From NCBI GenBank assembly GCA_029247365.1, contig JAQWLJ010000066.1:1-47414 (forward strand): DNA of 47,414 nucleotides. Direction: 5' to 3'. The position numbers and the translations under genes were made by a program. This stretch comes from Acidimicrobiales bacterium (GTDB lineage: Bacteria > Actinomycetota > Acidimicrobiia > Acidimicrobiales > Aldehydirespiratoraceae). Under the pieces are notes generated by a model that searched no databases, had not been told where the DNA came from, and worked only from the letters and a program-made list of their open reading frames with translations. This document shows, piece after piece, positions 7,736 through 15,592 of the stretch. Positions within the stretch are counted from its first letter, which is position 1; every line of letters begins with the position of its first letter.

Positions 7736-8491
7736 TCAGTTGGGGTTGATTGGTGATTGGGCTGTCAGCCCGCCGTCGATCGTGAAGCACGAACCAGAGA
7801 CGAATGCCGCCTCCGGTGAGGCGAGATAGACCGCGAGTCCGGCGATGTCGTCGGGCGTGCCCATCCGGCCCACCGGGTGCTTTCGGATGGCGGCGCTTCG
7901 AGCTGCTGCCGGATCGTCGGCGAGATCGAAGGCGGCGTCGGCGAGGGCGGTCATGATCCAGCCCGGACTGATTGCGTTGCACCGAACGCCCTGGTGGCCG
8001 TTGTCCGTCGCAACGGCACGGGTGAGCGAATGGACCGCGCCTTTCGACGCGTTGTAGACCGCCATACCGTGATCTGCAAGATTGCCGGCGACCGAACCGA
8101 TGTTAATGATCGAGCCACCGCCGGTTTGTGCCGCCATCTGCCGGACCGCCGCCCGGCAGCAGTTGAAGACGCCTCGGACGTTGACGTCCATGATGCGGTC
8201 GAAGTCGGCGTCGGTGGTGTGTTCGATCGGCTTCTCGACCTGGACTCCTGCGTTGTTGACGATTGCATCGAGTCGGCCGGACGCCGAAACGGCGTTGGCG
8301 ACGAGCGCATTGACCGACACGGGATCGGCGACGTCGGTCGGTACCCACGTGATTCCATCGATCGTGACTTCGGATCGGGCTGCGGCGAACACCGTGGCGC
8401 CCTCTGTCACGAACCGGGCAGCCACGCCCTCGCCGATGCCGCTGGATGCACCGGTGACGATCGTGGTAAGCCCGGCAAGGCGCTGGCTCAC
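7736..8491 (-). CDS. Short-chain dehydrogenase/reductase (SDR), classical type
   Basis: A 251-residue oxidoreductase with the TGASSGIG cofactor motif at residues 12-19, NNAG (VNNAGVQ), a catalytic Ser in GSVAGN, YNASKG (catalytic Tyr and Lys), and the C-terminal GSCFTIDGG loop. Substrate unknown. The start is taken as the GTG at 8491-8489, because it overlaps the TGA stop of the TetR gene (GTGA) and places the Rossmann motif at the normal distance. Upstream in-frame codons are antisense-like Arg/Pro-rich sequence. The overlap implies translational coupling with the TetR gene, and the two form an operon in which the regulator probably controls the enzyme. Confidence 0.85.
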   Translation of the reverse strand: MSQRLAGLTTIVTGASSGIGEGVAARFVTEGATVFAAARSEVTIDGITWVPTDVADPVSVNALVANAVSASGRLDAIVNNAGVQVEKPIEHTTDADFDRIMDVNVRGVFNCCRAAVRQMAAQTGGGSIINIGSVAGNLADHGMAVYNASKGAVHSLTRAVATDNGHQGVRCNAISPGWIMTALADAAFDLADDPAAARSAAIRKHPVGRMGTPDDIAGLAVYLASPEAAFVSGSCFTIDGGLTAQSPINPN

Positions 8492-9063
8492 CCCTGAACC
8501 TCGAACGCAATTGCCTCGCACCGGCCCAGGCCGCGCTCTAGGGCCTCTCGGTCGGCCCATCGGTTCCAGTTGATCCAGAGCCCGTTCTGCAGCGCAATGA
8601 CATCAGTGACACGGCGGCTGACAGCGTCGGGCGAGAGCGACGGGTGTGCGTCGGAGATCGCGTCGCGCAAGAGGTCGGCGCTTCGTTCGTAGAAGTCACG
8701 CTCGGCAGCTGCGACCCCGTCGTTGGTGCGACCGACGGCCCAGATCGCCGTCCAGATCTCGAGGTGTTCGAGATCGGAGAACTCTGGGTCGAACCAGCTG
8801 CGAAGAGCAGCGCGAATGCGTTCCCGCGGGTCGGTGCCCGCCCCGTCGATGCGCCTGCTCGTGTGGTCGATCAACTGATCGGCAGCGCGCTGGAACGCAG
8901 AGACGACAAGGTTCTCCTTGCCGTCGAAGTGGTAGCTGAGTAGCCCCAACGAGACGTCGGCCTCTTCGGCAACAGCGCGCATGCTCGTCGAATCGAGGCC
9001 GTCGCGGACGATGACTTCCATCGTTGCGTCGAGGATCTGCTCCTGGGTCTCCGAGAAGCTCAC
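8488..9063 (-). CDS. TetR-family transcriptional regulator (BetI-like)
   Basis: A 191-residue repressor. The N-terminal helix-turn-helix spans about residues 8-55, with ILDATMEVIVRDGLDSTSMRAVAEEADVS then LGLLSYHFDGKENL (the family Y-x-H-F-x-x-K-x-x-L signature). The C-terminal domain (residues 70-185) has SWFDPEFSDLEHLEIWTAIWAVG, which resembles the BetI/TetR_C_6 group. The start is GTG, with CAGACT six bases upstream. It is divergent from the iodotyrosine-deiodinase-like gene at 9089 with only 25 bp between, and overlaps the downstream SDR gene. It likely controls both the SDR and the divergent operon, with an effector derived from their substrate. Confidence 0.85.
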   Translation of the reverse strand: MSFSETQEQILDATMEVIVRDGLDSTSMRAVAEEADVSLGLLSYHFDGKENLVVSAFQRAADQLIDHTSRRIDGAGTDPRERIRAALRSWFDPEFSDLEHLEIWTAIWAVGRTNDGVAAAERDFYERSADLLRDAISDAHPSLSPDAVSRRVTDVIALQNGLWINWNRWADREALERGLGRCEAIAFEVQG

Positions 9064-9069
9064 CCGCTC

Positions 9070-9082
9070 AGTCTGGCACGAT
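9070..9082. promoter_or_regulatory. Back-to-back -10 hexamers between TetR gene and deiodinase-like operon
   Basis: AGTCTGGCACGAT: the minus-strand CAGACT is six bases from the GTG at 9063, and the plus-strand CACGAT (9077-9082) is six bases from the GTG at 9089. The two hexamers are separated by one G. A TetR dimer bound here would block both transcripts. Confidence 0.55.
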
Positions 9083-9088
9083 GCGGGG

Positions 9089-9823
9089 GTGACCCACGCC
9101 GAGCCCGTCTACGAGCACCCCTACCCGCCTGCCGAACTGGAGTCCGAGCATCCGTTCCGGGTACTCGATTTCGTCGAATACCCGCCCGACGAAATGGCCG
9201 AGCGCGCCGCGGCGTTCGAGGCTCTGATGACCCGACGGCGAAGCCCCCGTCTGTTCTCGGATCGACCGGTCCCCCGTGAGCTCATCGAGTCGGCAATCCG
9301 CACTGCGGCCACGGCGCCGTCGGGCGCGCACAAGCAGCCCTGGCGCTTCGTGGCGACCAAGTCGGCAGAGGTCAAGACCGCGATACGGGCCGCAGCCGAA
9401 GAAGAGGAACGAGTCAACTACCTCGAGAGCCGGATGAATGACGAGTGGCAGGAAGCGCTGGCGCCGATCGGCACCGACCACCACAAGGAGTTCCTCGAAC
9501 TCGCACCGTGGATCGTGGTGCTCTTCGAAGAGCGTTTCGAGCGACGCCCCGACGGCGAGACGCGCAAGAACTACTACGTGAAGGAGAGCGTCGGGATCGC
9601 TGCGGGAATATTTATCTCTGCGCTGCACAACATGGGGTTGGCGACGCTCACTCACACGCCATCGCCGATGGCGTTTCTCACGCGGATGCTCGGCCGACCC
9701 GACAACGAGCGACCCTTCGTGATGTTCCCAATCGGGTATCCGTTGCCCGATGTGAAAGTGCCCGACTTCGACCGTAAGCCCCTTGATGAAGTAATGGTGA
9801 TGGTGGACGAACCGGCCGACTGA
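9089..9823 (+). CDS. Iodotyrosine-deiodinase-like nitroreductase-family flavoprotein
   Basis: A 244-residue FMN enzyme. Residues 49-90 carry RRRSPRLFSDRPVPRELIE, then TAATAPSGAHKQPWRFV, the phosphate/FMN-binding block of the IYD branch (human IYD has APSGAHTEPW). The active-site lid residues that recognise iodotyrosine in animal and bacterial IYDs have counterparts: Glu107 and Tyr111 (in EEEERVNY, spacing Glu-x3-Tyr) and Lys133 (HHKEFLELAP). The C-terminus GYPLPDVKVPD..RKPLDEVMV also follows IYD. Predicted activity: reductive dehalogenation of halotyrosines, or a related flavin reduction. The start is GTG with CACGAT six bases upstream. It leads an operon with the penicillin-acylase gene and is divergent from TetR. 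Confidence 0.8.
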   Translation: MTHAEPVYEHPYPPAELESEHPFRVLDFVEYPPDEMAERAAAFEALMTRRRSPRLFSDRPVPRELIESAIRTAATAPSGAHKQPWRFVATKSAEVKTAIRAAAEEEERVNYLESRMNDEWQEALAPIGTDHHKEFLELAPWIVVLFEERFERRPDGETRKNYYVKESVGIAAGIFISALHNMGLATLTHTPSPMAFLTRMLGRPDNERPFVMFPIGYPLPDVKVPDFDRKPLDEVMVMVDEPAD

Positions 9824-9843
9824 GCTGGCTCGAAAGGAAAGCG

Positions 9844-12384
9844 ATGTCCGTTCGGCACCGAATTGTTTCGATGGGCCTGGTTGTGGTGTTCGCCATGGTG
9901 GCCGCCGCCTGTTCGGGGGGCGATGCCGAAGAGTCAGCACCGTCGACGACCACCGAGGCCGCACAGACGACCACGACCACCGATGCACCACCCGAGACGA
10001 CCACCACGACCGAGGCACCCCCGCCCTTCGAAGACCGGGCGTTCTACATCCTTCCGCCCGGCAACTTCGGCGGCCTCCCGACAAACAGCAACAGTCTCGA
10101 CCAACTCCCGCTTTATGACGGGTTGACCTCGCTGCGCGACGACATCGGGCGCGCCGACCTCGAAGCACTCTTCCTTCCGATGGACTTCCAGCCGGTCGGG
10201 CCGACCGAGGAGGTCGACGTCGGACGCGACGACGTCTCCGTCACCTACGACGACTTCGGCGTCCCCCACATCGTCGCCGAGACTCGCGAAGGCCTGGCGT
10301 TCGCCGCCGGTTGGGTGACCGGCCGTGACCGCGGTCTGCTGATCGACTTCGGCCGGGGCCCGGCGCGAGCGGCGATCGCCGACATCCCCGGCCTCGACGC
10401 GTTCTCACTCGTCACCAGCGCAACGCCCTACGTCCCAAGCCCATCGGTTGAAGCGCTCGTCACTGAGCAAGTGCAACTGATTATCGACACCTACGGCGAG
10501 GAGGGGCAGGAGATAATCGATGATGCGCAGGCCTACGCCGACGGTCTCAACGCCTACTGGGAGGCGACCGGGCAGGACCGCGAGCCGGCGACGGTCAACG
10601 ACGCCATCGCGACCACTGCGTTTATCGGGTCGATTTTTGGTGCCGGAGGCGGCTCAGAGCCGGCCAATGCGCAGTTCCTCGCCAGCCTCACCGATCGGTA
10701 CGGACCTGAGCAGGGCCGAGCGATCTGGGACGACTTCATGCAGACCGACGATCCAGAGGCGCCGACCACCCTCGACGAACGGTTCGAGTACGGCACCTTC
10801 ACAGGCGGCGACCTCACCGGCGCAGTTGTCCTCGAGGAGGACTCGATCGTCTCGTTCGATCCGTTCAACCCGACAGCGGGCGCAGTGCCGGTCCTCGTCT
10901 CGTACCAGGTCGATGCCGTCGAGAACCCGGTCGACCGGCAGGCGTCGAACTGGTTAACCGTGGCACCCGACGCGTCGACCAACGGCACGACTCTGGCGGT
11001 GATGGGACCCCAGCTTGGCTACTACTACCCCGAGATCGTGATGCAGATGCATCTCGATGGTCCCGGCATCAAGGCCCAGGGCGCAGCTGTGCCAGGTCTG
11101 GCGATGTACCTGCTGATCGGACGCACCGAGAACTATGCATGGAGCCTCACCTCGGCCAACCAGGACATCCGTGACGTCTTTGTCGAGGTTCTCTGTGAGC
11201 CGGACGGGAGCGAGCCGAACCGCACCACCGGCCACTATGAGTTCGAGGGGGAGTGCGTGCCGTTCGAGCAGTTCGACGCCGGCGTGATTGGCGACACCCC
11301 TATCAGTTACCCGGTCTCGGTCCACGGACCGTTCATCGGCACCGCTATCTGGGACGGCAAGCCGGTTGCCCTCACCCGGGCCCGGTCGACGTTCGGGCGT
11401 GATGGGCTCAACCTCAAAGCTCTCAAGGACATGACCGAGGGTGACGCCGACACACCGGAGAACTTCTGGGCTGTCGCCGACCAGTTCGGATTCACGTTCA
11501 ACTGGGGCTACGCCAACCGTGAGTCGATTGCCTACTTCGCCTCGGGCTACCTGCCAGTCCGGGCCGAGGGGCTCGACCGGCGGCTCCCAACGCTCGGCAC
11601 CGGCCAGTACGAGTGGCAGGGTTTCCTTCCGCTCGAAGCCCACCCACATGCTGCGGATGGGCCTGAAGGTCGGCTGCTCAACTGGAACAACCAGTCCGCC
11701 CCGGGCTTCATGCACGGCGATGGCAACCTCTACGGATCGTGGCATCGGGTCGAGAATTTCGATCAGTGGGACAGCGACGCGAGTCTCGAGGAGGTCGTTG
11801 GGGTGATGAATCGGGCTGCGACCGAGGACATCACTGCGCCGGTGTGGCCCGTGATTAGCGAGGTGCTGGCGGCCACCGATGCACCCTCGGATCTCGCCGC
11901 CGAGGCGGTCGCCCTGATCGACGCCTGGGTGGCCGACGACGCCTTTCAGTTCGACAGTGACGAGGACGGCGACTGGGACCAAGCCGAAACTCGTATCTAC
12001 CGAACGATCTTCGATCCGATTTTGGAGGCAGCGGTCGCACCGATTATCGGTGACGCGCTGGTCGACGGGATGCGGCTTCGCGGTATCGGCTTGGTGAGCC
12101 TGGTCGACAAGGATCTGCGATCGCTCGTCGGCACTGTCGAGGGCCCGTTCAACGTGAAGTACTGCGGCGCCGGCGACGTGAACCAGTGCAGTGCCGACCT
12201 GTGGGCGGCGATCGAAGCGGCGCTTGGCGCGGCCGCCGCCGAACTCGGCGATAACCTGTCGACGTGGCGGCGCGAGGGTCTGCGTAGCGGATTCACGCCG
12301 GGTCTGATCCCTGACGATTTCCGATCGACCAACCGTCCGACCTACCAGCAGGTGCTGGAGTTTGCCCCGGTGGGTAGCTCATGA
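9844..12384 (+). CDS. Penicillin-acylase-family (Ntn hydrolase) lipoprotein
   Basis: An 846-residue exported precursor. The signal peptide ends at the lipobox VAAAC (Cys23), and a Thr-rich linker (residues 30-60, TTTTT/EAPPETTT) follows. An alpha region with FGVPHIVAETREGLAFAAGWVTGRDR (about residues 138-165) comes next. The autoproteolytic nucleophile is Ser368 in RQASNWLTVAP, and the beta chain has VMGPQLGYYYPEIVMQMHLDG and a long C-terminal part. Family members are amidases cleaving N-acyl bonds (penicillins, acyl-homoserine lactones, N-acyl amino acids); the substrate here is unknown. The ATG has GAAAGGA upstream and lies 20 bp after the deiodinase-like gene, and its stop overlaps the next start (ATGA). 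It probably acts outside the cell, anchored to the membrane. Confidence 0.9.
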   Translation: MSVRHRIVSMGLVVVFAMVAAACSGGDAEESAPSTTTEAAQTTTTTDAPPETTTTTEAPPPFEDRAFYILPPGNFGGLPTNSNSLDQLPLYDGLTSLRDDIGRADLEALFLPMDFQPVGPTEEVDVGRDDVSVTYDDFGVPHIVAETREGLAFAAGWVTGRDRGLLIDFGRGPARAAIADIPGLDAFSLVTSATPYVPSPSVEALVTEQVQLIIDTYGEEGQEIIDDAQAYADGLNAYWEATGQDREPATVNDAIATTAFIGSIFGAGGGSEPANAQFLASLTDRYGPEQGRAIWDDFMQTDDPEAPTTLDERFEYGTFTGGDLTGAVVLEEDSIVSFDPFNPTAGAVPVLVSYQVDAVENPVDRQASNWLTVAPDASTNGTTLAVMGPQLGYYYPEIVMQMHLDGPGIKAQGAAVPGLAMYLLIGRTENYAWSLTSANQDIRDVFVEVLCEPDGSEPNRTTGHYEFEGECVPFEQFDAGVIGDTPISYPVSVHGPFIGTAIWDGKPVALTRARSTFGRDGLNLKALKDMTEGDADTPENFWAVADQFGFTFNWGYANRESIAYFASGYLPVRAEGLDRRLPTLGTGQYEWQGFLPLEAHPHAADGPEGRLLNWNNQSAPGFMHGDGNLYGSWHRVENFDQWDSDASLEEVVGVMNRAATEDITAPVWPVISEVLAATDAPSDLAAEAVALIDAWVADDAFQFDSDEDGDWDQAETRIYRTIFDPILEAAVAPIIGDALVDGMRLRGIGLVSLVDKDLRSLVGTVEGPFNVKYCGAGDVNQCSADLWAAIEAALGAAAAELGDNLSTWRREGLRSGFTPGLIPDDFRSTNRPTYQQVLEFAPVGSS

Positions 12385-12839
12385 GTGACACGACATGGGA
12401 TGTCGAGCATCTCACCGAGTCGACCCGGGCATCGGTGCCGATGGCGGCCCAGACGCAGGTCGAGGTGATCGAGGCCGAGCGTGGCCGTGTTGTGTTGCGC
12501 ATGCCGATCGAGGGCAACGGCAACCACATCGGGACGATGTACGCCGGTGCATTGTTCGCGCTCGCCGAGTTCCCGGGTGGCACGCTCTTTTCGACAACGT
12601 TCGATGTGTCGCGTTACTACCCGATCGTCAAGGGGGTCGAGATCCAGTTTCGGCGCTTTGCGGCCACCGACATCAGCGTTGAGGCATCGATGACCGAAGA
12701 GCAGGTCGCCGCCGTCGCAGCTGCGGCCGACGAGCACGGCAAGGCCAACTATGACCTCGAGTTGGCGCTCACGGACACCGATGGCAACGTCGTGGCCATC
12801 AGCACCAACCACTACCAGCTTCGCGCCCACGGCATCTGA
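12381..12839 (+). CDS. Hotdog-fold thioesterase (PaaI/YiiD C-terminal-like)
   Basis: A 152-residue single-domain hotdog protein. RVVLRMPIEGNGNHIGTMYAGALFALAE contains the N-H-x-G-T-M-x-A-G-A-L-F-A-L-A-E motif typical of the PaaI/YiiD-C (DUF4442-like) thioesterases. VEIQFRRFAATDISVEASMTEEQ forms the following beta strands. The likely reaction is hydrolysis of an acyl-CoA or acyl-carrier thioester in the cytoplasm. It starts with an ATG that overlaps the stop of the acylase gene, so the two are translationally coupled and probably share a pathway in which one enzyme releases an acyl chain and the other handles its thioester. That link is inference. Confidence 0.8.
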   Translation: MSDTTWDVEHLTESTRASVPMAAQTQVEVIEAERGRVVLRMPIEGNGNHIGTMYAGALFALAEFPGGTLFSTTFDVSRYYPIVKGVEIQFRRFAATDISVEASMTEEQVAAVAAAADEHGKANYDLELALTDTDGNVVAISTNHYQLRAHGI

Positions 12840-12878
12840 AGACCCGACGGATTTGGGCGGGTGAGAAGCGACTTGGTC

Positions 12879-14300
12879 TCAGCCGGTCGGGATCGGGGTG
12901 TGGTCGAAATGGAACGCGTCGAGGAGCGCGTTGCGTCCTCCGTAGTGCTCGATGAGCGCCTCCTGGCTTGCGAACGCTCGATCGTTCGCGTCGACGGGAT
13001 TGACGATCAAGCGGAGCTGCGCTTCGGCTTCGGTGAGGTCGGACGCGTACGCGGAGTCTGGTGCGAGGTTATGGAGCTCATCAGGGTCTGACGTGAGGTC
13101 GTACAGTTCGGGTTCGAAACCGACATGGTGAATGTATTTCAGTGAGCCGAACCGCAATGCGAAGCTGCCGGTGATCGATCCACCGTCGTGGTACTCCGAG
13201 AAGTTGACCCGGTCTGAGTCGGGTCGGTTTGCGAGTTCGACGAGTGATCGCCCGGCTGTGGTGTCCGGTTCGTCAGCTGCGACGGTAGCGGCGATCGTTG
13301 CATGGATATCGATGAGGTTGACCGCCGTGGTTGGATCAACGCCAACCGGCACTTCAGGTCCCGCCACGACCATCGGTACCTGCACGCTGTCTTGCCACAT
13401 ATAGGACTTTCCCCACAAGCCCCGGTTGCCGATCATGTCGCCGTGATCGGTGGTGTAGACGATCGTCGTGTCGTTGGTGGCTCCAACCCGATCGAGCGCG
13501 GCGAGCACCGCTCCGACGTTGTGGTCGAGCCAGCTGACCAGGCCGAGGTAGAGCTGGCGGCCAAAGCGGGTGCGGTCCTCGTCGAACGCGAGGTGGTACG
13601 GCAAGCTGGCGGCGAGGTGAGCAACAGCAGGATGCGTGATTGGTAGCGGCGGAATCTCGGGCGGCAGCTCGAGATCGAGGTACGGCTCAACGAACGTGCG
13701 CATCACTGCGAGCGGATAATGAGGCGCCACGAGTGAGATGAACAAGGCGAAGGGTCGATCGCCGCCGGCATTCGCCTCGATCCATTCGACGGAGCGTTGC
13801 GTTACGCGTGCGTCGTAGTGCGTGTACGACGATTCGGCGATTGCGCAGTCGCGGGCCATCTCGCTCGCCTGCTCATACGGGATCGGATCGCGGCGGGGGA
13901 GACCCTGAAGCCAACCCACACCGTCGACGATGTGCATCGGTAGCAATGACTCAGTCCAGCCGAAGTCGTCGTCTTCGCCCCTGAAGTGGAGCTTCCCGAT
14001 CGACACCGAATGGGCACCAGCGTCGCGGGCCATGTGTGCCCAACCCCGGGTGTCGCCGGTGTAGGCCTGAGCGCTGTCCCAGGTGCCGAGTTCGTGAACC
14101 CAGCGACCCGTCGCCATCGACGACCGCGCTGGCACGCAGATCGGCGACGGTGTCCAGGCGTTCTCGAACCGGGTTCCCCGGGCAGCGAGGGCGTCGATGT
14201 TGGGGGTCCGTACGTGGGGGTGGCCCGCGGCACCCAGACAGCGGGCGTTGTGCTCGTCGGAGCAGATCACGACGATGTTGCGGGCTCGATGGCCGGTCAT
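12879..14300 (-). CDS. Type I sulfatase, choline-sulfatase-like
   Basis: A 473-residue sulfatase. The N-terminal metal site is in VVICSDEHNAR (residues 11-20), followed by HVRTPNIDALAARGTRFENAW. The maturation motif is CVPARSSMATGR with Cys55 (C-x-P-x-R), so the Cys is expected to become formylglycine and needs a formylglycine-generating enzyme encoded elsewhere. The second metal motif is in VYTTDHGDMIGNRGLWGK. The C-terminus (LYDLTSDPDELHNLAPD and HYGGRNALLDAFHFDHTPIP) resembles choline sulfatases. The start at 14300 has TAGGTT seven bases upstream, and longer in-frame starts are discarded. There is no signal peptide, so it acts in the cytoplasm. Nearby sarcosine-type oxidases fit a role in releasing a sulfated small amine, by inference. 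Confidence 0.85.
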   Translation of the reverse strand: MTGHRARNIVVICSDEHNARCLGAAGHPHVRTPNIDALAARGTRFENAWTPSPICVPARSSMATGRWVHELGTWDSAQAYTGDTRGWAHMARDAGAHSVSIGKLHFRGEDDDFGWTESLLPMHIVDGVGWLQGLPRRDPIPYEQASEMARDCAIAESSYTHYDARVTQRSVEWIEANAGGDRPFALFISLVAPHYPLAVMRTFVEPYLDLELPPEIPPLPITHPAVAHLAASLPYHLAFDEDRTRFGRQLYLGLVSWLDHNVGAVLAALDRVGATNDTTIVYTTDHGDMIGNRGLWGKSYMWQDSVQVPMVVAGPEVPVGVDPTTAVNLIDIHATIAATVAADEPDTTAGRSLVELANRPDSDRVNFSEYHDGGSITGSFALRFGSLKYIHHVGFEPELYDLTSDPDELHNLAPDSAYASDLTEAEAQLRLIVNPVDANDRAFASQEALIEHYGGRNALLDAFHFDHTPIPTG

Positions 14301-14403
14301 GGCCAGCAACCTATCGGGCGGCCTTTCAGGCCCGGGATTCCGCCACGAATGGCCCGCCCCGCTCCGGCTCTGTGAACAGCTCGATCCAAGGTTCAAGCAC
14401 TAG

Positions 14404-15249
14404 CTAGCCGAGCCACCCCATCGGGTTGGGGTTTCGGTTCTCCATGATCGAATCGTGCTTGTCGGCGAGTGCTGCCACGAAGTCGAGATGAGTGAAAATC
14501 CAAAAGGTGTCGTTCAGCACGGCGTCGTGGACCATGTCGGCGACTGCGTCGGGCTCGAGCCCACCCTCGAGGGCATCGACCACGAACTGCCATGCGGCCT
14601 CCTGCCCGGCGGTCGGTTCGTAGAGCGCAGGCGGTGCTGCATTCTCTGGTCCGTTGCGCTCGGAGTTTGCGATGTCAGTGCGGATCCAGCCTGGGCACAG
14701 ACAAGAGACGCCGATGCCGGTGCCATCGCGGTGCATCTGGTTGTAGAGGCCCTCGGTGATCCCGACGACGGCCCACTTGCTGGCGGTGTAGGCGGAGTGA
14801 CCCGGCATGTGGCCCGCCATCGAGGCGGTGTTGATGACGTGGCCCTCGCCCTGCTCGATCATGCGCGGGAGGAACGCGCGGTGTCCGTGAATGACGCCCC
14901 ACAGGTTCACGCCAATAACCCATTCCCAGTTGGCTTGGTTGATCAGCTCGGGGCCGCCTTTCATACCGCCAACACCGGCGTTGTTGCAGAGGACGTGAAC
15001 GCCGCTGAACTCGCCGAAAGCTCTCTCGGCCAGTTCATCGATGGCAGCGCCATCGGCGACGTCGGTGACCTGCCCGACTACCTGGGTGCCGTGGCCGGCG
15101 ACTTCAGCAACGGCCTCATTGAGGCGAGGGGCCTCGATGTCGCTCATCACCACGTTCATCCCGGCCCTGGCGAAGCGGTTGGCAAAGGAGCGGCCCATTC
15201 CGCTTGCGGCTCCAGTGATGACAGCGGTCTTTCCTGCAAAATCATGCAT
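14404..15249 (-). CDS. Short-chain dehydrogenase/reductase (SDR)
   Basis: A 281-residue classical SDR with TGAASGMG near residues 12-19, SDIEAPR (NAD(P) specificity region), CNNAGVGG, a Ser in NTASMAGH, YTASKWA (catalytic Tyr/Lys) and PGWIRTDIANSE after it. The C-terminal 60 residues are longer than in the simplest SDRs. The ATG at 15249 is preferred over the GTG at 15258 because TACGGT sits seven bases before the ATG and the GTG would overlap that hexamer. It is divergent from the six-gene operon starting at 15593, across a 343-bp region with a perfect inverted repeat. Substrate unknown; the context suggests an alcohol or ketone step in the same catabolic unit. Confidence 0.85.
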   Translation of the reverse strand: MHDFAGKTAVITGAASGMGRSFANRFARAGMNVVMSDIEAPRLNEAVAEVAGHGTQVVGQVTDVADGAAIDELAERAFGEFSGVHVLCNNAGVGGMKGGPELINQANWEWVIGVNLWGVIHGHRAFLPRMIEQGEGHVINTASMAGHMPGHSAYTASKWAVVGITEGLYNQMHRDGTGIGVSCLCPGWIRTDIANSERNGPENAAPPALYEPTAGQEAAWQFVVDALEGGLEPDAVADMVHDAVLNDTFWIFTHLDFVAALADKHDSIMENRNPNPMGWLG

Positions 15250-15592
15250 AACGCGCACCGTAGTTCCGGTGGAGGAGCGGCCGTTAGTGCGCGGTCGTGA
15301 GCGAAGCGTCAGGCGGGTTAACGAGCCAGGCAGTTGACACCGACCTAGTCCTCGTACCCCTGAGCCGTCCGGTCAGAACACCGATCCACCAGATCGCAAC
15401 AGTCAGTTGCGATCTGGTCACCGTGCGAATGTTCGAGAGCGCGACTGGCGAAGAGTTTCGCTCCAAGTCCGAGCGCGCTGCCGTGGTGATATTCCGCCCT
15501 TAGCCGGGGCATCGCGTACGCGCTCAGCACGGCTACGACCGGCGTCAATGTCGCGAGCGCCGTTCCAGCCGGGGGTGTGCGACACTCCTGAC
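15250..15592. promoter_or_regulatory. 343-bp divergent control region
   Basis: The region lies between two divergent genes. It holds TACGGT (minus strand, 15262-15257) at the SDR start and GACACT (15581-15586) six bases before the ATG at 15593. There is also a TTGACA at 15334-15339 without a clear partner -10 and the 31-bp inverted repeat at 15388-15418. No protein-coding gene is convincing in it. The size is far above the local norm of 20-60 bp, so it likely carries regulator sites. Confidence 0.55.
15388..15418. promoter_or_regulatory. Perfect 13-bp inverted repeat, 5-base spacer
   Basis: ACCAGATCGCAAC (15388-15400), spacer AGTCA, GTTGCGATCTGGT (15406-15418): every one of the 13 pairs matches. 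It sits in the divergent control region, about 175 bp from the plus-strand start, has no T run and is not at a gene end. An operator for a dimeric regulator fits better than a terminator. Confidence 0.6.

Noticed and set aside
15250-15258. GTG at 15258 as start of the SDR gene
   Set aside because: It overlaps the -10-like TACGGT that is correctly spaced for the ATG at 15249.
15297-15503. 68-codon plus-strand frame in the divergent control region
   Set aside because: No recognisable domain, no ribosome site or -10 at the expected distance, and it includes the inverted repeat.
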